Assembly (NCBI GenBank): GCA_037953625.1
Contig: CM075651.1
Location: 154,210,001 to 154,274,000 of the forward strand
Length of the DNA stretch: 64,000 bases
Reading direction: 5' to 3'
Source of the DNA: Crotalaria pallida
Taxonomy: Eukaryota; Streptophyta; Magnoliopsida; Fabales; Fabaceae
In this document: positions 1-12,087 of the stretch, piece by piece
Layout of the letters: each line of letters starts with the position of its first letter
How positions within the stretch are numbered: the first letter of the stretch is position 1
The notes under the pieces: model-generated
What the model was told of the DNA's origin: nothing
The model's input: only the letters and a program-made list of their open reading frames with translations
The model's database searches: none
Made by a program: the position numbers and the translations under genes

Positions 1-1018
1 ATTGGAAGAAGAGAGGTTTGAAAGATTTCCAAGAGTCTGTCACCTTGGCGAAAAGGGCATGTCCCCTCCGAGCCTTTAGGGACACCCAAAGACCCTTGGA
101 ATCACCAAACTTATTTACTTGGGGAGCATATAACCAAAAGAAGGACCGTACCGTCGCGACCAAGTTTTCAACATCGCAGAATTGTTGAAAGGCTCGGACG
201 AAAGCCCACCCACTTGGATGCAATTGGCTTGGGGCTATTCCTAAATGAGTGAGGACTTCGACCTCGAAGGTGGAGAAGGGCAAGCGGATACCGACTTTAG
301 TTACTACTTCTTCATAGAAGTAAAAATATTGACGATTTTCCGACACTTCGAAGCAAATCCGATCGTCGATTCCCAAAGGTCTTAATACGAAATCTGAGGT
401 ATTTCCATCGGCTCTCGGAGGTGTCAGTATCGGCCGGAGATGATTAAGACTATTTGTTATTAGCAATGAAGGTCTCGTCCCCAATACTTCCCGATCAAAA
501 ACAGCATCGTACTACGCATGATTAGGCGGCAGAGGATATTCTTCAGGATTGGTTACACACCTGCGTTCCACCATTTCTGGGGAAAAAGAAAAAGGCTCGG
601 CGTTAGGATTTTTTACAGCACGAGTTTTTACTTTAAATCTAATGTCGAGCCCCGAACTTTTTCCCCCCACCTCAGATGGATTTCCTATAGGTTCTTTATC
701 CCCCATATCATGATCGGGGCTAAGTCTAACTTGGGCTCTACGCTCAGCGAATCTATAGGCTAATAACCACTTAGTCTCGTCGGCAGGATTCAATGGATGT
801 TCTACTGTTAATGGTTTTAACTCGGAAGAACCCGAGTTGATGGGGGGAATAGTAGGGATAGGCGTGGAGCTTTCCGAGCATGGATTCCTTTCGTTCTCAG
901 AATCTTCAAAAACCCCGGAAAAGGATGAAGAACTTGATTCATTGTCACTAGATGGATTTTCTCCTAATCTCCTACAGAGTTCACGATAAACTTCCCTAAA
1001 ACCTCTCCATCCCCTCAT
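1..1018 (-). pseudogene. Antisense ORF of Tat retrotransposon, putative gypsy-type transposon domain, broken by a TAG
   Basis: The frame opens at the ATG at 1018 and reads 168 codons to a TAG at 512-514. The same frame then stays open with no further stop to the window edge at 1, about 170 more codons. The first part is low-complexity, Ser/Glu-rich and acidic (residues 20-60), then moderately conserved. The part after the stop (about 1-430) reads like the 'putative gypsy type transposon' domain found in plant Tat elements: an FYFYEEV stretch, a 'GIRLPFS' block and a 'QLHPSGWAFVRAF' block. Function of this domain is unknown. The TAG could be a recent inactivating change or, less likely, lie in a spliced intron. 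Partial at the left edge. Confidence 0.72.
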
Positions 1019-1642
1019 GATTCAAACAAATTGAGGTATAAACTCCTTTCACTTAAAAACAAAAGAAACCCAGAAACTTTACCCAGAAATCCCTGTAAAA
1101 TCCTGAAACCAGAAAACCCGTTTACAAAGAAAAACTCACTCCAAAAGAAAAACAACCCCAAACGAATAAGGAAAACTGCAGGAATGGAAATAAGAGGAGT
1201 AGAAGGGGTTACCTGCGTGAAGTTGCTAAAACTGGTGAAGGATTGGGGGATCTCGATTTGGGAACGAAGACAGCAAAGTGGAACTCGAAGAGAGAATAAG
1301 GGGATTCTGAGAAATTTTGGGAGTAGAGTGAGTGATGAGGCAGAGAAAGGGTAAGTTTCAATTAAAAGAGAAAACTTTTCAGTTTCCCTCCGTCTTAGCC
1401 ATTTGGGCCAAAAGCCCATGGACGCATGCAACCAATCATAGGGAGAGACGTGGCAGTTCTAAAAGGTACTTTTTCAAATTTCAAAAACGCAATGATTTGG
1501 CACAACTTACAAGGAAACGCGCCGTATCTCGGGAACCCAAAACGTCACCTCGAAGCAGTCGGCACGATTACAGTTGTCACGAGGCATGCGGGAAGGTCTA
1601 TCCTAAGCGCTCATTACCTCGTCACAGACTTTTCAAAGTCTT

Positions 1643-1657
1643 ACGAGCTGGGGGGCT
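1643..1657 (+). other. Polypurine tract before the 3' LTR
   Basis: ACGAGCTGGGGGGCT lies directly against the TG of the LTR, the position and composition expected for the plus-strand primer of reverse transcription. Confidence 0.65.
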
Positions 1658-2293
1658 TGTAGGGTCTGCCGACCGCATAAAAACTACAGTCCTATATAAA
1701 GGATTTTCCAAGGACCTTTCTCTCGGTTTACTTAACACGAACGTCCCACGCTCTGACACGTTCATTCCGAGCATACGAAAAGACCAGGCTCGGACTTGAT
1801 GGGACCGAGCCTCAACAACGGTCTTCACTCCATCGGCTCGGGATTCTAGAACCGAGACATAACGTCGGCTGGTAGGTTGACTCAGTCTCACCAAGGCTTC
1901 CTATCACTTCCACCCGTCTCTCCTAGTATCTCGCAACAACCTCTACATGGGATCGTGAGCTGATCCTATCCGGATTCTAAGGGAATAAATCTCCTATATT
2001 CCCTCACAGAATCCCAGTTTAGCTCACCTTGATACGAGGCCCATACGGCCCACATCAACTTCCTCCAAACCCTATAAATAGCTCACAACAGCTAGGGTTT
2101 CAGGTACGTACTCTCATCCCTAAGTTGACACTCTGCACACACTTGTTGACTGGGGAAACCCTGCTTTTCCCAACTGGAACTGCAGAAAAACCATAAGGTC
2201 ATACATAGATACTTGACCTTCTCGTGAACTCCTGATTACCATAATCTTGAGGGCTCAGAGGGTTAAGGACATATAGTGTTCAAAGACACTACA
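1658..2293 (+). repeat. 3' LTR, 636 bp
   Basis: The LTR starts TGTAG and ends CTACA, a perfect 5-bp terminal inverted repeat. It holds two TATA-type motifs, CCTATATAAA (1691-1700) and CCTATAAATA (2071-2080). The second is better placed for a start site in the 3' third of the LTR. Only one LTR is visible, so the insertion cannot be dated from this window. Confidence 0.75.
2071..2080 (+). promoter_or_regulatory. TATA box inside the LTR
   Basis: CCTATAAATA fits the plant TATA consensus and lies about 220 bp before the LTR end, the usual U3/R geometry. Confidence 0.45.
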
Positions 2294-2995
2294 ATATGTA
2301 TATATGTATATATATATATGAAATACTAAACAAGTTTTGATTTTTGTGAAATTTGATATAGAAGAGCTTTGAAATAGAAACTCAATGTAAAAATTATGAG
2401 TCTTGTAAGAATTAACACAGTTTAATTTGGTGTAAACAGGTTGATTCCCCTATATTATATTCAACCCTAACATCATACTCTAAAACTATCTACTCTAAAG
2501 CTATCTACTGTTGTGTCTTGTTGATCGATGGTGTAGTTTCTAAAACTTTGAAATGTTTAGATGATGAGTATATTTGGTGGATCTTTCCTATATGAAGTAA
2601 TTTGTCCTGAGTCGTCCGTTTTTATAAGTATGAGTTCAGGAATTTAAATTCTATAAATTATCCGCAAATTTCGTTTTTATTATAAAATTATCAAAATATT
2701 TATAGTTGCAAACCTCATCTTTCAAATCCCAATTTTTATCTTTTTCTTCTAACCTTAAATTTCATAAGCACTACCACCAAACCCCTAAATCCCAAATCCT
2801 TAACTCTAGAAGTATTGATTTTTTTTTTCTTTCTTTCTTTCTTTTTTTTACATATCTAACTTGTGGGATTGATTAAGGAGACCAACAATTTAAATTTTTG
2901 GAATTAAGTTGCTAGAATATGGTGAGACTAACTATTTCGACAAAGATTTTCGCATTGTACCATCTGAACCAACCACTCATTTTAAAAAGAGTTTA
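2294..2995. other. Gene-free stretch
   Basis: A short TA/TG-rich run follows the LTR (2295-2323) and a TTTC microsatellite lies at 2820-2852. No ORF, RNA gene or clear repeat boundary is seen in the rest. Confidence 0.6.
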
Positions 2996-3167
2996 ATATA
3001 TGTGCACTGACAGTGTAAAGTTTTTTACACAATCGGTGCATCATCCACAATCTATATGCATTACTTTTACTTGCAAGTCAACCATTGCTAACCCATCAAT
3101 GGTGGATGATATCCTGACAGTGTAAAATATCTTTACATTATCAATGCATTTACTATTTTCTCTTTTA
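2996..3167. repeat. MITE of a family with 'CACTG(A)CAGTGTAAA' ends, copy 1
   Basis: The two ends are inverted: TGCACTGACAGTGTAAAG at the left and a CCTGACAGTGTAAAATAT / TTACATTATCAATGCAT pair at the right. The interior has the shared core 'GCATTACTTTTA...AAGTCAAC'. Further copies lie at about 5199-5337, 11822-11943, 36657-36822 and 37019-37172. Confidence 0.6.
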
Positions 3168-3204
3168 AAAATAGAAGTTATTGAAGCAATTGAAGTTATT
3201 GAGG

Positions 3205-3421
3205 ACCAACGAGGCTTGGTTCAGTTGGTGTAAGGCCCCAACTGAAATCTTGAGAATGGGACACGGGTGCTAGTAGCCCCAGGTTCGATTCCCACTAAAA
3301 ACATCTCGCTGGGAGAGCCAGCCACGCAGCTCGCTCCGGATTAGTCTCAAGGGCTCCCTGGTATTAAGGGTGCTCTTGGGGTTACCGGTGGTTCCGCAAG
3401 GAATACGGACCAAAAAAAAAA
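3205..3421 (+). mobile_element. Full-length tRNA-derived SINE
   Basis: A 217-bp element with a tRNA-like head: an A-box-like TGGTTCAGTTGGTGTAAGG (about 3217-3235) and a perfect pol III B box GGTTCGATTCC (about 3282-3292), then an unrelated body and an A tail (3411-3421). It is bounded by perfect 17-bp direct repeats AATTGAAGTTATTGAGG at 3188-3204 and 3422-3438, the mark of LINE-driven insertion. The same family recurs at 39198-39411 (minus strand, full length) and 5471-5599 (5' truncated). Confidence 0.9.
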
Positions 3422-3616
3422 AATTGAAGTTATTGAGGTTATTGCATAATTTGTTAAATTTGACACAAACCAATCAAAAAGAGGTATAACAAAATTCTCT
3501 ATACTAAAGAACCGATTTATGATCTAACCTTTCATGAGATCCATGATTGACAAAAATTACCTTTTGATTGACAAATTACCTTTTGATGCATTCTAGAACT
3601 TTTAAAAAAATATATT

Positions 3617-3893
3617 TCCTCTGTCTTTTATTATAAGGCATCATTTTGGTGAAATTTTTGACCCCTTTTTATATAGGTCGTTTTAGAATATTTAGGTAGC
3701 ATTAAAGAGTTTATTCCAAATATACCCCTCATAATTTCATAGGGATGATAGAGTAATAATTACAATAGAGGGAGAAATAAATGAAGTTTTAAAGTTTTAA
3801 ATATGGGTAATTTTGAAATGACAACATATTTTTTTGATAAAGTTTTAATCTACGTAACGAATTAGGTAAAAGTGACTTATAATAAGGGCAAAA
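3617..3893. mobile_element. Degenerate Stowaway-like MITE
   Basis: The left end reads TTTCCTCTGTCTTTTATTATAAGG and the right end TTATAATAAGGGCAAAAAGAG, imperfect inverted repeats. The interior ('CCCCTCATAATTTCATAGGG', 'GATGATAGAGTAATAAT') is shared, inverted, with 15237-15552, so the two are copies of one family. Confidence 0.6.
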
Positions 3894-3899
3894 AGAGTA

Positions 3900-5198
3900 T
3901 ATAAGTTTTTTTTTTTTAAAAAAAGAAACAATTAAATAGAAAGGAAATTAGTAATAGTATAAATAATCAAGTTTATTTTTTCATTAAGTAATCAAGTTTG
4001 TTGTTACTAACATAGGAGTACGTTAGATTATACAAAATGGCGTTATATTTAAGACACACGTAGAAGTTAAATCTTCTCTCATAATAAATATTCACATTTT
4101 AATTTTAATGATCTCAAGAAACGACAACAAAGTGTGTCTATTTCCACGCATATATTTTTCTACCTTTTCATCGATCTTATCACATTTTATTTAGGATTTG
4201 ATTAAACTTAGCTCTGATTTCTTTTATTTATTTATTTTTGTAAAATAAGCAATACTAATAATTTTATCATCTCATGTTAGTATTTGCCTTTTGTTTTCTA
4301 TGTCATTTTTATTTCAATTTCGTCTTAAAAGTTTTTTTTTCAATTCTTAAAAGTTATTTTTCCTTTTATAACTTTATTAATTCTCAACCAAAATTCATAA
4401 TCTTGATATTATTAAGATTAAAATGAAAAGATTTTCAAAAAAAAATTAGTCACTTTAAAAAAAATCATACCATGAAAAATTGGATTTTAGGACAAACTTG
4501 AAATAAAAAACTACTTTTAAGATCAAATTAAAAAGGAGCAAACTTTTAATACAAAATTGAAATCCAAAAATAACTTTGACGACAAAATCATTAATTTTGC
4601 TAAAGAAAAAATTAAGTACATTACTTTTTAAATATTTAATATAGGATTTTTTTTTTTTTGATGTTACTTAACCTCTTACCTAAAAATGAAGGTTTATAGA
4701 ATATATATATAAAATTTTTAAATATATAAATGATGTTACCAACTTGCCACGCCTTGCCTGAATGGATTGATGTAACTAGTGATGTTCATGTTGGATTTTA
4801 CTACTATCATCTTCTTTTATTTGATTTTTTTTTTCTGCATCATTTTTACTTATTTTTTTTTTATTTCATATTAATTTAAAATTATAATTTCAAAAATTAT
4901 AAGATGTAAGTGACTTTAATCAAATGTAAATTTGACAACTAAAATATTTCAAAACATAATCAGGTTGGATGACTCCCTTAGTTTCTCAATGGGCATTTTG
5001 TGTAATATGAATATTCCGTAAGAAAGTCCGGGAATCCTATCGTTAATCACTCCACCATTTTGAATTTTTTTTAGTAGGGTATGATATATCTATCATGGAT
5101 TTAGAGGTTAGACTTTAGATTAGTACGTAGTAGTAGTTGTATTATTATTTTTTTCATTTAAATAACTGGAATCTTCTATTTATCTGAAGAGAAAATAG
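3900..5198. other. Gene-free AT-rich stretch
   Basis: Homopolymer A/T runs and no coding signal or clear terminal repeats. Confidence 0.5.
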
Positions 5199-5337
5199 TT
5201 TGTACACTTTATCCAGCACATCATCTATCATTCAATGATGTATGATTATTGACTTCTAAATAAAAGTAATGCAAATGAATGATAAATGATGTACCGATTT
5301 ACACTGTCAGTGCACACATATTGCACACATATATATT
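5199..5337. repeat. MITE of the 'CACTGTCAGTGCA' family, copy 2
   Basis: Same core as 2996-3167, in inverse orientation: 'AAATAAAAGTAATGCAAATGAATGATAAATGATG' features and the end ACACTGTCAGTGCACACA. The left end is eroded. Confidence 0.55.
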
Positions 5338-5470
5338 AAACTCTTATCAGAAACAATCATGTATTTTTTTTTTACCATGTACGTGAGACTAACTTAAATA
5401 ACTAAATTTCTGTTAAAAAAATTAAATCATTAAATTATCAATTATTTCAAATTTCAAATTCAGTGCATCT

Positions 5471-5599
5471 TAACACACCCCGCTGGGAGAGGCATAGGAA
5501 CTCGACATCGTGCAGAATTAGTCTCAAGGATTCCTTGGTATTAAATGTGCTCTTGGGGACACCTGTCGTACTGGTCAAAGAATACAAAAAAAAAAAAAA
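5471..5599 (+). mobile_element. 5'-truncated SINE of the 3205-3421 family
   Basis: Sequence from CGCTGGGAGAGGC through ATTAGTCTCAAGG, TTGGTATTAAATGTGCTC and TTGGGGACACC to a poly-A tail (5585-5599) matches the 3' two thirds of the SINE at 3205. The tRNA-like head is missing and the body has diverged, so this is an old, dead copy. Confidence 0.75.
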
Positions 5600-7379
5600 C
5601 TGCATATCAAATTATAAACACTTCTAGGTTTGTGCGAAACTTAATGTAGTAATTTTGTGCTTAATTGCACTTTGAGTCCTTACGAGTATCTTTTTTCATT
5701 GTAAGAATTTAGTCACTATTTTATTTGAATACATTTTATTATTTTTTAAGATGTGTATATATTCTTAAACTATTTAATTTAAGGGAACAAGGAATAATTG
5801 ATCTCAAAATCGAATGCTAACTCAGGAACCATTTCTAAAAAGAAAAGTTGTGGTTTTGTTAAAAAAAAAAGTATTTTCAAATAAAAACTACTTTAACTTT
5901 TTTTACTAAATAAATTAGAAGGACCATTTTTGAACATTTGGTCTTTATACTTGTCTTTCACCGTGATCACGTTTAGACCTTTTTCTAGGAGAATACATAA
6001 TTACATATGATGTTTTATACTTTTATATTATTTCAAATATTACGGTTTAAGAATTGGTAAAAAAAATAATAATAATAATTGAAAATTTTTGATTTTATAG
6101 TTTTTGACCAATTCTCACATTATGATTAACGAAATCTAACAAAAAGTGTGAGACAGAGTGATTTCTCCTCGTTTTCTAGAGTCTAGAGAGCAGTCTTATT
6201 CGTGTGACTAAAAATGATTGATTACAATGTACCCTCCTTAAAATGGAAATTAAACCTTCTTCTAACTAACCGAATCTTTCTAATTACAAACCTAATCCTT
6301 GGCTTTTCATTCTGGGATAGGGCTCAATTCAATGTTTGAACATTTGGGGTGGCCTTCTGCTCAGACACAATTCACGATGGACAATTTTTTTGTTGATGTG
6401 CTTTCGCGATATGATTGGGTGCCTGGAATGTATGCTTTGGACCAAATCCAAAAATAGTTCGGGAGACAGATAAATTTGGCTTTATCTGCAAAATGAGTGT
6501 GTTTAATGATTGAATAATCCAATAACCCCCATCCTTTCAGTGCATTGAACTGGTTATTATCTCGCAAATAGCATATCTTCAATTTGTTCTTTCTTTTTTG
6601 CCAAAATGTTTGGAAAGTCAGAATTTAGACACTCATACATGGCAGGGGAAATGAATTAAAAAAATATATGAAGTGATGGATAAGATGAAAACAACTTGTG
6701 TCCACGAATTTCGCATCCATGCTGATGCAGTATGACAAGACAAAATTGGGGTGAGTACATCTACCAAATAAATTGAAAAGAATTGGTTGAGTATGTCAAT
6801 TGACAAAAATACAAGAATAAAAAATAAAAAATCTCATCTGGAAAACAACGTAGGAAGTGTCAAGGGCAATAATAATTTCACGAGCTAAATATTAAAGTGG
6901 AACATAATTTTTCTTCTTGGCCTTTCTTCTTCATATTCTCCTTTAGTCCTTTTCATCCAAAAACTAACATACAAAAGGTGAGTGAGTTTTTGTGACTCAA
7001 TTTTCCCTAGAGTGCAAAGTTTGTCCCTCAACCTTTTTTCATACGATTTTGATCCTCATATTTTCTTTTTTCAATAATGTAATGTTTAGTCTTTACGTCA
7101 AGTTTTCATCCAACATTAAACAAAAGATAAATGATATGGTTATGTTGGATGTTTTTCACATATGCTCTTTTTGTTAGTTTTGAATAAAAACTTCAAGAAA
7201 ATTATTCCATCAATTTCATTATATAGTGTTTATAGTAAAAATCGTTAAATAATAAAGAAAAATGCTAACCAATGTTGTAATAAATATACTATTGGTTAAG
7301 AAACTTAAAACAATTATTTAATGTTGAAAAATGTCATGTTTATTACATCGAGAAACATTTAACTTTTGAAGTGAGTGCT
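5600..7379. other. Gene-free stretch
   Basis: Small ORFs here are AT-rich and unlike known proteins. No RNA gene or clean element boundary is seen. Confidence 0.5.
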
Positions 7380-8003
7380 TTAATGCACCAAAATCAGAAC
7401 TTGTGCACTATTCGATTTTGACATGTAGTAGGTCAAATCTTTTTTTTTTTATTAAGGATTTCTTTATTTTTTAAATGATAATTTTATTTTTTTTTCAAAT
7501 ACTCATATTTACTCAATTATATTTTAAAATTAAGTTTTATGGGCACAATTTTCAATGCCTATCTACTAAAATACGAACTACTCCTTTTTAAGGCCACAAA
7601 TACTCATATTTATAATGTCCATACAATTTTTTTGATCACATTCAAATTTTCAAAAAAGGTATTTGTGGAAATAAATAATTAATTGCTATCGAAAACTTGT
7701 ATAGGTTTTTATAAAGAGGATCAATAAATATATATATATATATATATATATACACTATTGTATTGAGTAAATTTGAGTTTAATGTAGGGGTTGTATAAAT
7801 TATGGGTATTTGTGATCTCAAAAAGTGGTATTTGAGTTAATAGAGATTGAAAAGTTGGGTTCATAAAATTAGACTCTAAAATATGTTAAGTAAATATAGA
7901 TATTTGTGAAAAGAAATAACTAATTATCATTAAAAAAATTCTAAAAAGAATTGACCGGCTATAATTGGTCAAATTCAAGTGGTGCATGGCGCACCGGGTT
8001 TGT
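7380..8003. repeat. Degenerate inverted-repeat element
   Basis: The left outer arm (GCACCAAAATCAGAACTTGTGCAC ... GGTCAAAT) is mirrored loosely at the right (GGTCAAATTC ... GGTGCATGGCGCACC), and the inner arms (AATACTCATATTTA / ATATAGATATTTGTG) also pair. A TA microsatellite (about 7726-7752) lies near the centre. Old TIR element with unclear boundaries. Confidence 0.4.
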
Positions 8004-8324
8004 TTCCAATGTTTTAAAGCCAACACCTTGTTTTTTAATGCAAGTACTTGTTTTCCAATGTATTTAAAATATTTATGATGAAAGATAAAATATTAACAAG
8101 TATTAAAAATTATTTAGAACTTAAACCCATTAATTTTTGACTTTTAATAAAAAAATATTACTATTTTTAATCTCTTATCCTACTGAAATTAAAAAATCCG
8201 ACCTCTAAATAAAAAGAGTAGTATTGAAGTTTTCAAAAATCAACATTTTGTGATGTTTTCTTTATTAGATCTTGAACCGGATACTATTGTTTTGTAATTG
8301 AGTTTGACACAGCAAGGGTCTGAA

Positions 8325-8466
8325 GGAAAAATTATTAGTTGGTCCTGGACCATGGTGGTCCGGACTCATCTCAACCGTTCAACATGTTAAAAATTTTTAA
8401 AAATAAATAATAAAGGGTGGTGATTGTCCTGGACCATGAAGTCCTGGATCACCTAATAATTTCTCC
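8325..8466. mobile_element. Short MITE with GGWCC-rich ends
   Basis: Left GGAAAAATTATTAG-TTGGTCCTGGACCATGG and right CCATGAAGTCCTGGATCACC-TAATAATTTCTCC pair as inverted repeats about 45 bp long around a short AT core. No clear target duplication. Confidence 0.6.
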
Positions 8467-10070
8467 TATAACTAGGAAATTAGGGAGCTCTGTGGGGTTG
8501 TTTTTTTTTGTTTTGCTGTAGTTTTTTGTGATATCGCATTTTCATTTTTCCTATGGGCTTTATTGTTTGGGATAACATAAAATTCAATGGAGTAATCTCA
8601 ATCAGCCGAATGACACCCTTAATTTTATTTTTAAATAAATCATAAAACCCGCTGTGCTTAAAAATTTTAGCAACGCATTTTTTAGCTTCATCACTCATAT
8701 TTACATTGAGTATTAGAATTAAAGGGACCTAAAGAAGTGTTAGAATTTAAGTGCAACTAAATATTGTACCGAATAGAAATGTGGACTCATGGCAAAAAAA
8801 AGAAATTAATTCAAATACTGTTCTCAATTCTCATACCGTAAAAATGTTGGACTTTAAAAAAAAACTATAAAAATGTTGGATACGGAGAAAACACACTAAA
8901 AAATATATAAAATAATAGTGCTATGATTTGAGACGTGAATAACTACGATTCATCACGATTCATCAATATTTTGAACATAAGTCATATATTTTTTTTTTTC
9001 CAAGCAAAAGAGGACAGTGATCTGAGATGGTGGTGAACGGATATATTTTTTTTTTCCAACATAAGTAATATTTCTAATATGAGAGTATACTATTTGGTAT
9101 TTTATACTTATCCCATAATGGAAGAGAGGACGAAATAGTAAAGCAAGACAATATGATTATGGTGGTGAACGGATATCTTTGTTTTTGGTTGTTCTTTGGT
9201 GCACGCTCCACCAACATTAGTGGAGATAGAAATTGTTGGGCACTCGAGGTACTGAGAGACAATCAAATATACAAGTGGAGGACACTTTCTTTCTAAATTC
9301 TAATACATTCCTCCTTACAATTATACTAGGAACATATCGGGAATACTTTGATGTGATGTTCAAGCCACTTGTAGGTGTTTCGATTATAAAAGAAGTGTAC
9401 TTGGTAATGGCTGAAAGGAGATTAGATTTTTGACTGTCACAAAAACGTGTTTTATTATTATTTTTATTTTTTTACATATCACAAAAACGTGTTTAATCTT
9501 ATTAACTTTTATTCCTTGTTTTTTTTCGTATGTGGAGGGGAAGAATGTCTAGTTATTAAGGTTTGAATTGAGTCTATACTTTTCATGTCCAGTAGTTTTA
9601 TAAAAAAAAAATTATGAGCAAAATTTTTAGTAAAGAGTATCAAAAGTACCCAACCAACAATATATAGTTTTATAAATTGACGTGGCTTTTCAAGACTCTT
9701 TTTTTTTTTTTTAATCTAGTATCCTCTTAATCTTGTTATTAGGATCAAAGATTAATCCATTGAGTATAATCAGATTTGCCCTCCAAACTATATATAATCA
9801 TACCTTATTAACTTTTATTTTAGTAATTAGCTAATATATTTTATAAAAATATTTCAACATTAATGAAGAAAGGGATAAGTGACTTTGTTTGCATTAGGTT
9901 CTTCAAATATGCTTCATCGGTCAAATTTTTGGATGGAATTAAGGTTGATCTTATTTTTGGATAATATTAAAATCGATAATCTTGAGTACTCTACTCCTTG
10001 CTGCTTCTGAGTAAATGCACGTTTGGAGTTCTCCAACGCAGAAGCAAACATGGCCATAATTTGGTATATT
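8467..10070. other. Gene-free stretch
   Basis: No host coding signal. Short ORFs at about 9074-9433 have no recognisable domain. Confidence 0.5.
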
Positions 10071-10079
10071 TTAAAATAA

Positions 10080-10670
10080 GGGAATTACTAGCATGTTATC
10101 TAAATTTAGATGGTTGATATGCAACCTTTTGTTGGACTAATGAGAGTTTGCCACCTAATATATTAATGACATGTCATTGATTGATTTGGTAATTAGAAGT
10201 TACTCCCTCCGGTCCTATTTATAGGGCATATTCTAGAAGAATTCTTTGGTTCTATTTATAAGTCATTTTGCATTTTCTATGAATCATTTATTGTTATTTT
10301 CTCTTATTTTCCCTTTATCCATTAATGTGAAATAATACATTATGAAATTCTCAATACAAGATAAGAGGGTAAAATTGTAATGTTAAAGTATATTTTTTTA
10401 AAGTTTCAAGAAACTTAATTATCTTCTTTGGTCCGTGTGATATGTATAAGTATACCCTATAAATAGAACCAGATGGAGTATAATTTGTCTAAAAGTATAA
10501 AAGACTAAATTAAAATAATGTAGTTTTTATGTTCGACCAAATTGTAAAATTAATTTTGACTATTTTAAACAATGACATGACATAAATACATTAGGTGGTA
10601 AACTCTCATTAGTCCAACAAAAGGTTGCATAGCAACCATCCAAATTCAGGTTGCATATTAGAAAAATTCT
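10080..10670. mobile_element. MULE-like MITE with 9-bp TSD, split by a Stowaway MITE
   Basis: Perfect 9-bp direct repeats TTAAAATAA flank it at 10071-10079 and 10671-10679, as expected for Mutator-like elements. The arms (10080-10190 and 10560-10670) are long inverted repeats, sharing for instance GCAACCTTTTGTTGGACTAA and its complement, and ACCTAATATATTAATGACATG and its near complement. A Stowaway-like element (10203-10478) has jumped into the middle. Confidence 0.85.
10203..10478. mobile_element. Stowaway-like MITE nested in 10080-10670
   Basis: Ends CTCCCTCCGGTCCTATTTAT and ATAAATAGAACCAGATGGAG are inverted, with TA on both outer sides (10201-10202, 10479-10480), the Tc1/mariner target. 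It interrupts an element whose two arms pair on either side, so it is the younger insertion. Confidence 0.85.
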
Positions 10671-10868
10671 TAAAATAATACATATTTTATAAAGTTCATC
10701 TCCCATGCACTATATGTTTGTAAAAAATTTAGTATATGTATTATTAACTTCTTGAAATTTTATCTTATAAAGAACTTCTTGAATATTTTAAATTGGGATA
10801 TAGTAGTACTAGTAGTGTTCAAAATGTGATTCCCGTAAAATAATTTAAAAAAAAACGTTCGGTATGTA

Positions 10869-10925
<57 letters not shown>

Positions 10926-10926
10926 T
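10869..10926. repeat. (TTA)n microsatellite
   Basis: An uninterrupted run of about 18 TTA units. Confidence 0.95.
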
Positions 10927-11821
10927 TAAATCACGTCCATTCATTTCATGTCTCCTTAGGGTTTTAGATTTTTTCCCTCCGTGCTAGGACAATTGATTGT
11001 TAATCCTCTAGAGCAAGTGTCTTTTGAGTGATATTCCTATGCGAGCCTTAGCTTACACTTTAAAGGGGTGATTATCGAAAGTTCAGATACGACTTTAAAA
11101 GAATAAGTATCTAACACTAATATTAAGCGACGATTCATGCCGTACGTATTTTCTTAAATATTATTAGTGACTCCTATTCACCAAAAAAAAATATTGGTGA
11201 CTCCTCTCTTTGTTAATATAAAATAAATTAAATGCTGGCTAACGGGACAACGGGTAGGGTAGTTACACTGGTTACTAGAAGACAAGTGCAGCCAAGGCAA
11301 CAACATGCATGCATTTGGTAGGTGCATGCATGCGTGGTTGATGATGTTATCCGCGTGGGCAAAATAAAACAATAATAGGAAGAAAAAAAATTCATAATTT
11401 CACTTCCAACAATAGGTAACTAATATTTGTATGTGTTTAGATGATTGAATTATTGAATTGTGATATTTTGATGGATGTTACTTTTATGCAAGCAAATTTT
11501 GGATGGTTGTATAATAGTTTTTTAATGAATCAATAGTTGTTTGATAAGTCAATTATTAATTTAGCTTATTCAAAAACAACATGATATTGACATAAACTCA
11601 TTAATTGATGATTTGTAAAACAACCATCTATTCATGAGCGGATTATTATATGCAGTCATCCAAAATTTGATTGAAGAAATATTCTATTTTGATTTGTGGA
11701 GGAGGGAATAAGAAGTCACACGAGGGAGGGACCGAAAGTACAATTATATATTTAAGTGAAACAAATATTTTAAAAAAATAAAATAAAATTAGAAAATAGT
11801 TGGCACATTGAGAGCGTAAAT

Positions 11822-11943
11822 TATATATTATTCATCATTCACATGTTTATTGTTGATAATTTTTAGTTTAAAGTAATACAAATGAATAATAAATAATAAA
11901 TTAACAATGTAGACAATTTTACATCATTGTTGATGCACGTCCA
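11822..11943. repeat. MITE of the 'CACTGTCAGTGCA' family, copy 3 (eroded)
   Basis: Carries the family core (AAAGTAATACAAATGAATAATAAATAATAAA) and a worn end TTGATGCACGTCCATTAATCT. Confidence 0.45.
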
Positions 11944-12087
11944 TTAATCTTAAAAAAAATATTATAGTAAAAAATAATACATATGACTAATTGTAAAAAA
12001 TAATTTAAAATTTATAACCTCACTTCCCCTTCCTCTTCGTAGCATATGTTCATTTTTTGTTGTATATATAACAACAACATTAATATT

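Larger units (their letters stand above)
1..2293 (+). mobile_element. 3' end of a Tat-lineage Ty3/gypsy LTR retrotransposon
   Basis: The left edge cuts into a retrotransposon lying on the + strand. What is seen, left to right: an ORF antisense to the element, a non-coding spacer (1019-1642), a purine-rich tract ending in GGGGGGCT (1643-1657), and a 636-bp LTR with matching TGTAG/CTACA ends. An antisense ORF between pol and the 3' LTR is a known trait of several Tat-group Ty3/gypsy elements (the Ogre/Retand relatives). The gag-pol part and 5' LTR would lie outside the window. ATATG directly after the LTR (2294-2298) could be one copy of the 5-bp target duplication; its partner cannot be seen. 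Confidence 0.8.

Noticed and set aside
1015..1894. Several ORFs of 78-155 codons on both strands near the LTR
   Set aside because: They cross the spacer, purine tract and LTR of the retrotransposon and have no known domain.
3270..3300. tRNA gene
   Set aside because: Only the B box is good; the cloverleaf does not close and the A tail and 17-bp duplications show a SINE.
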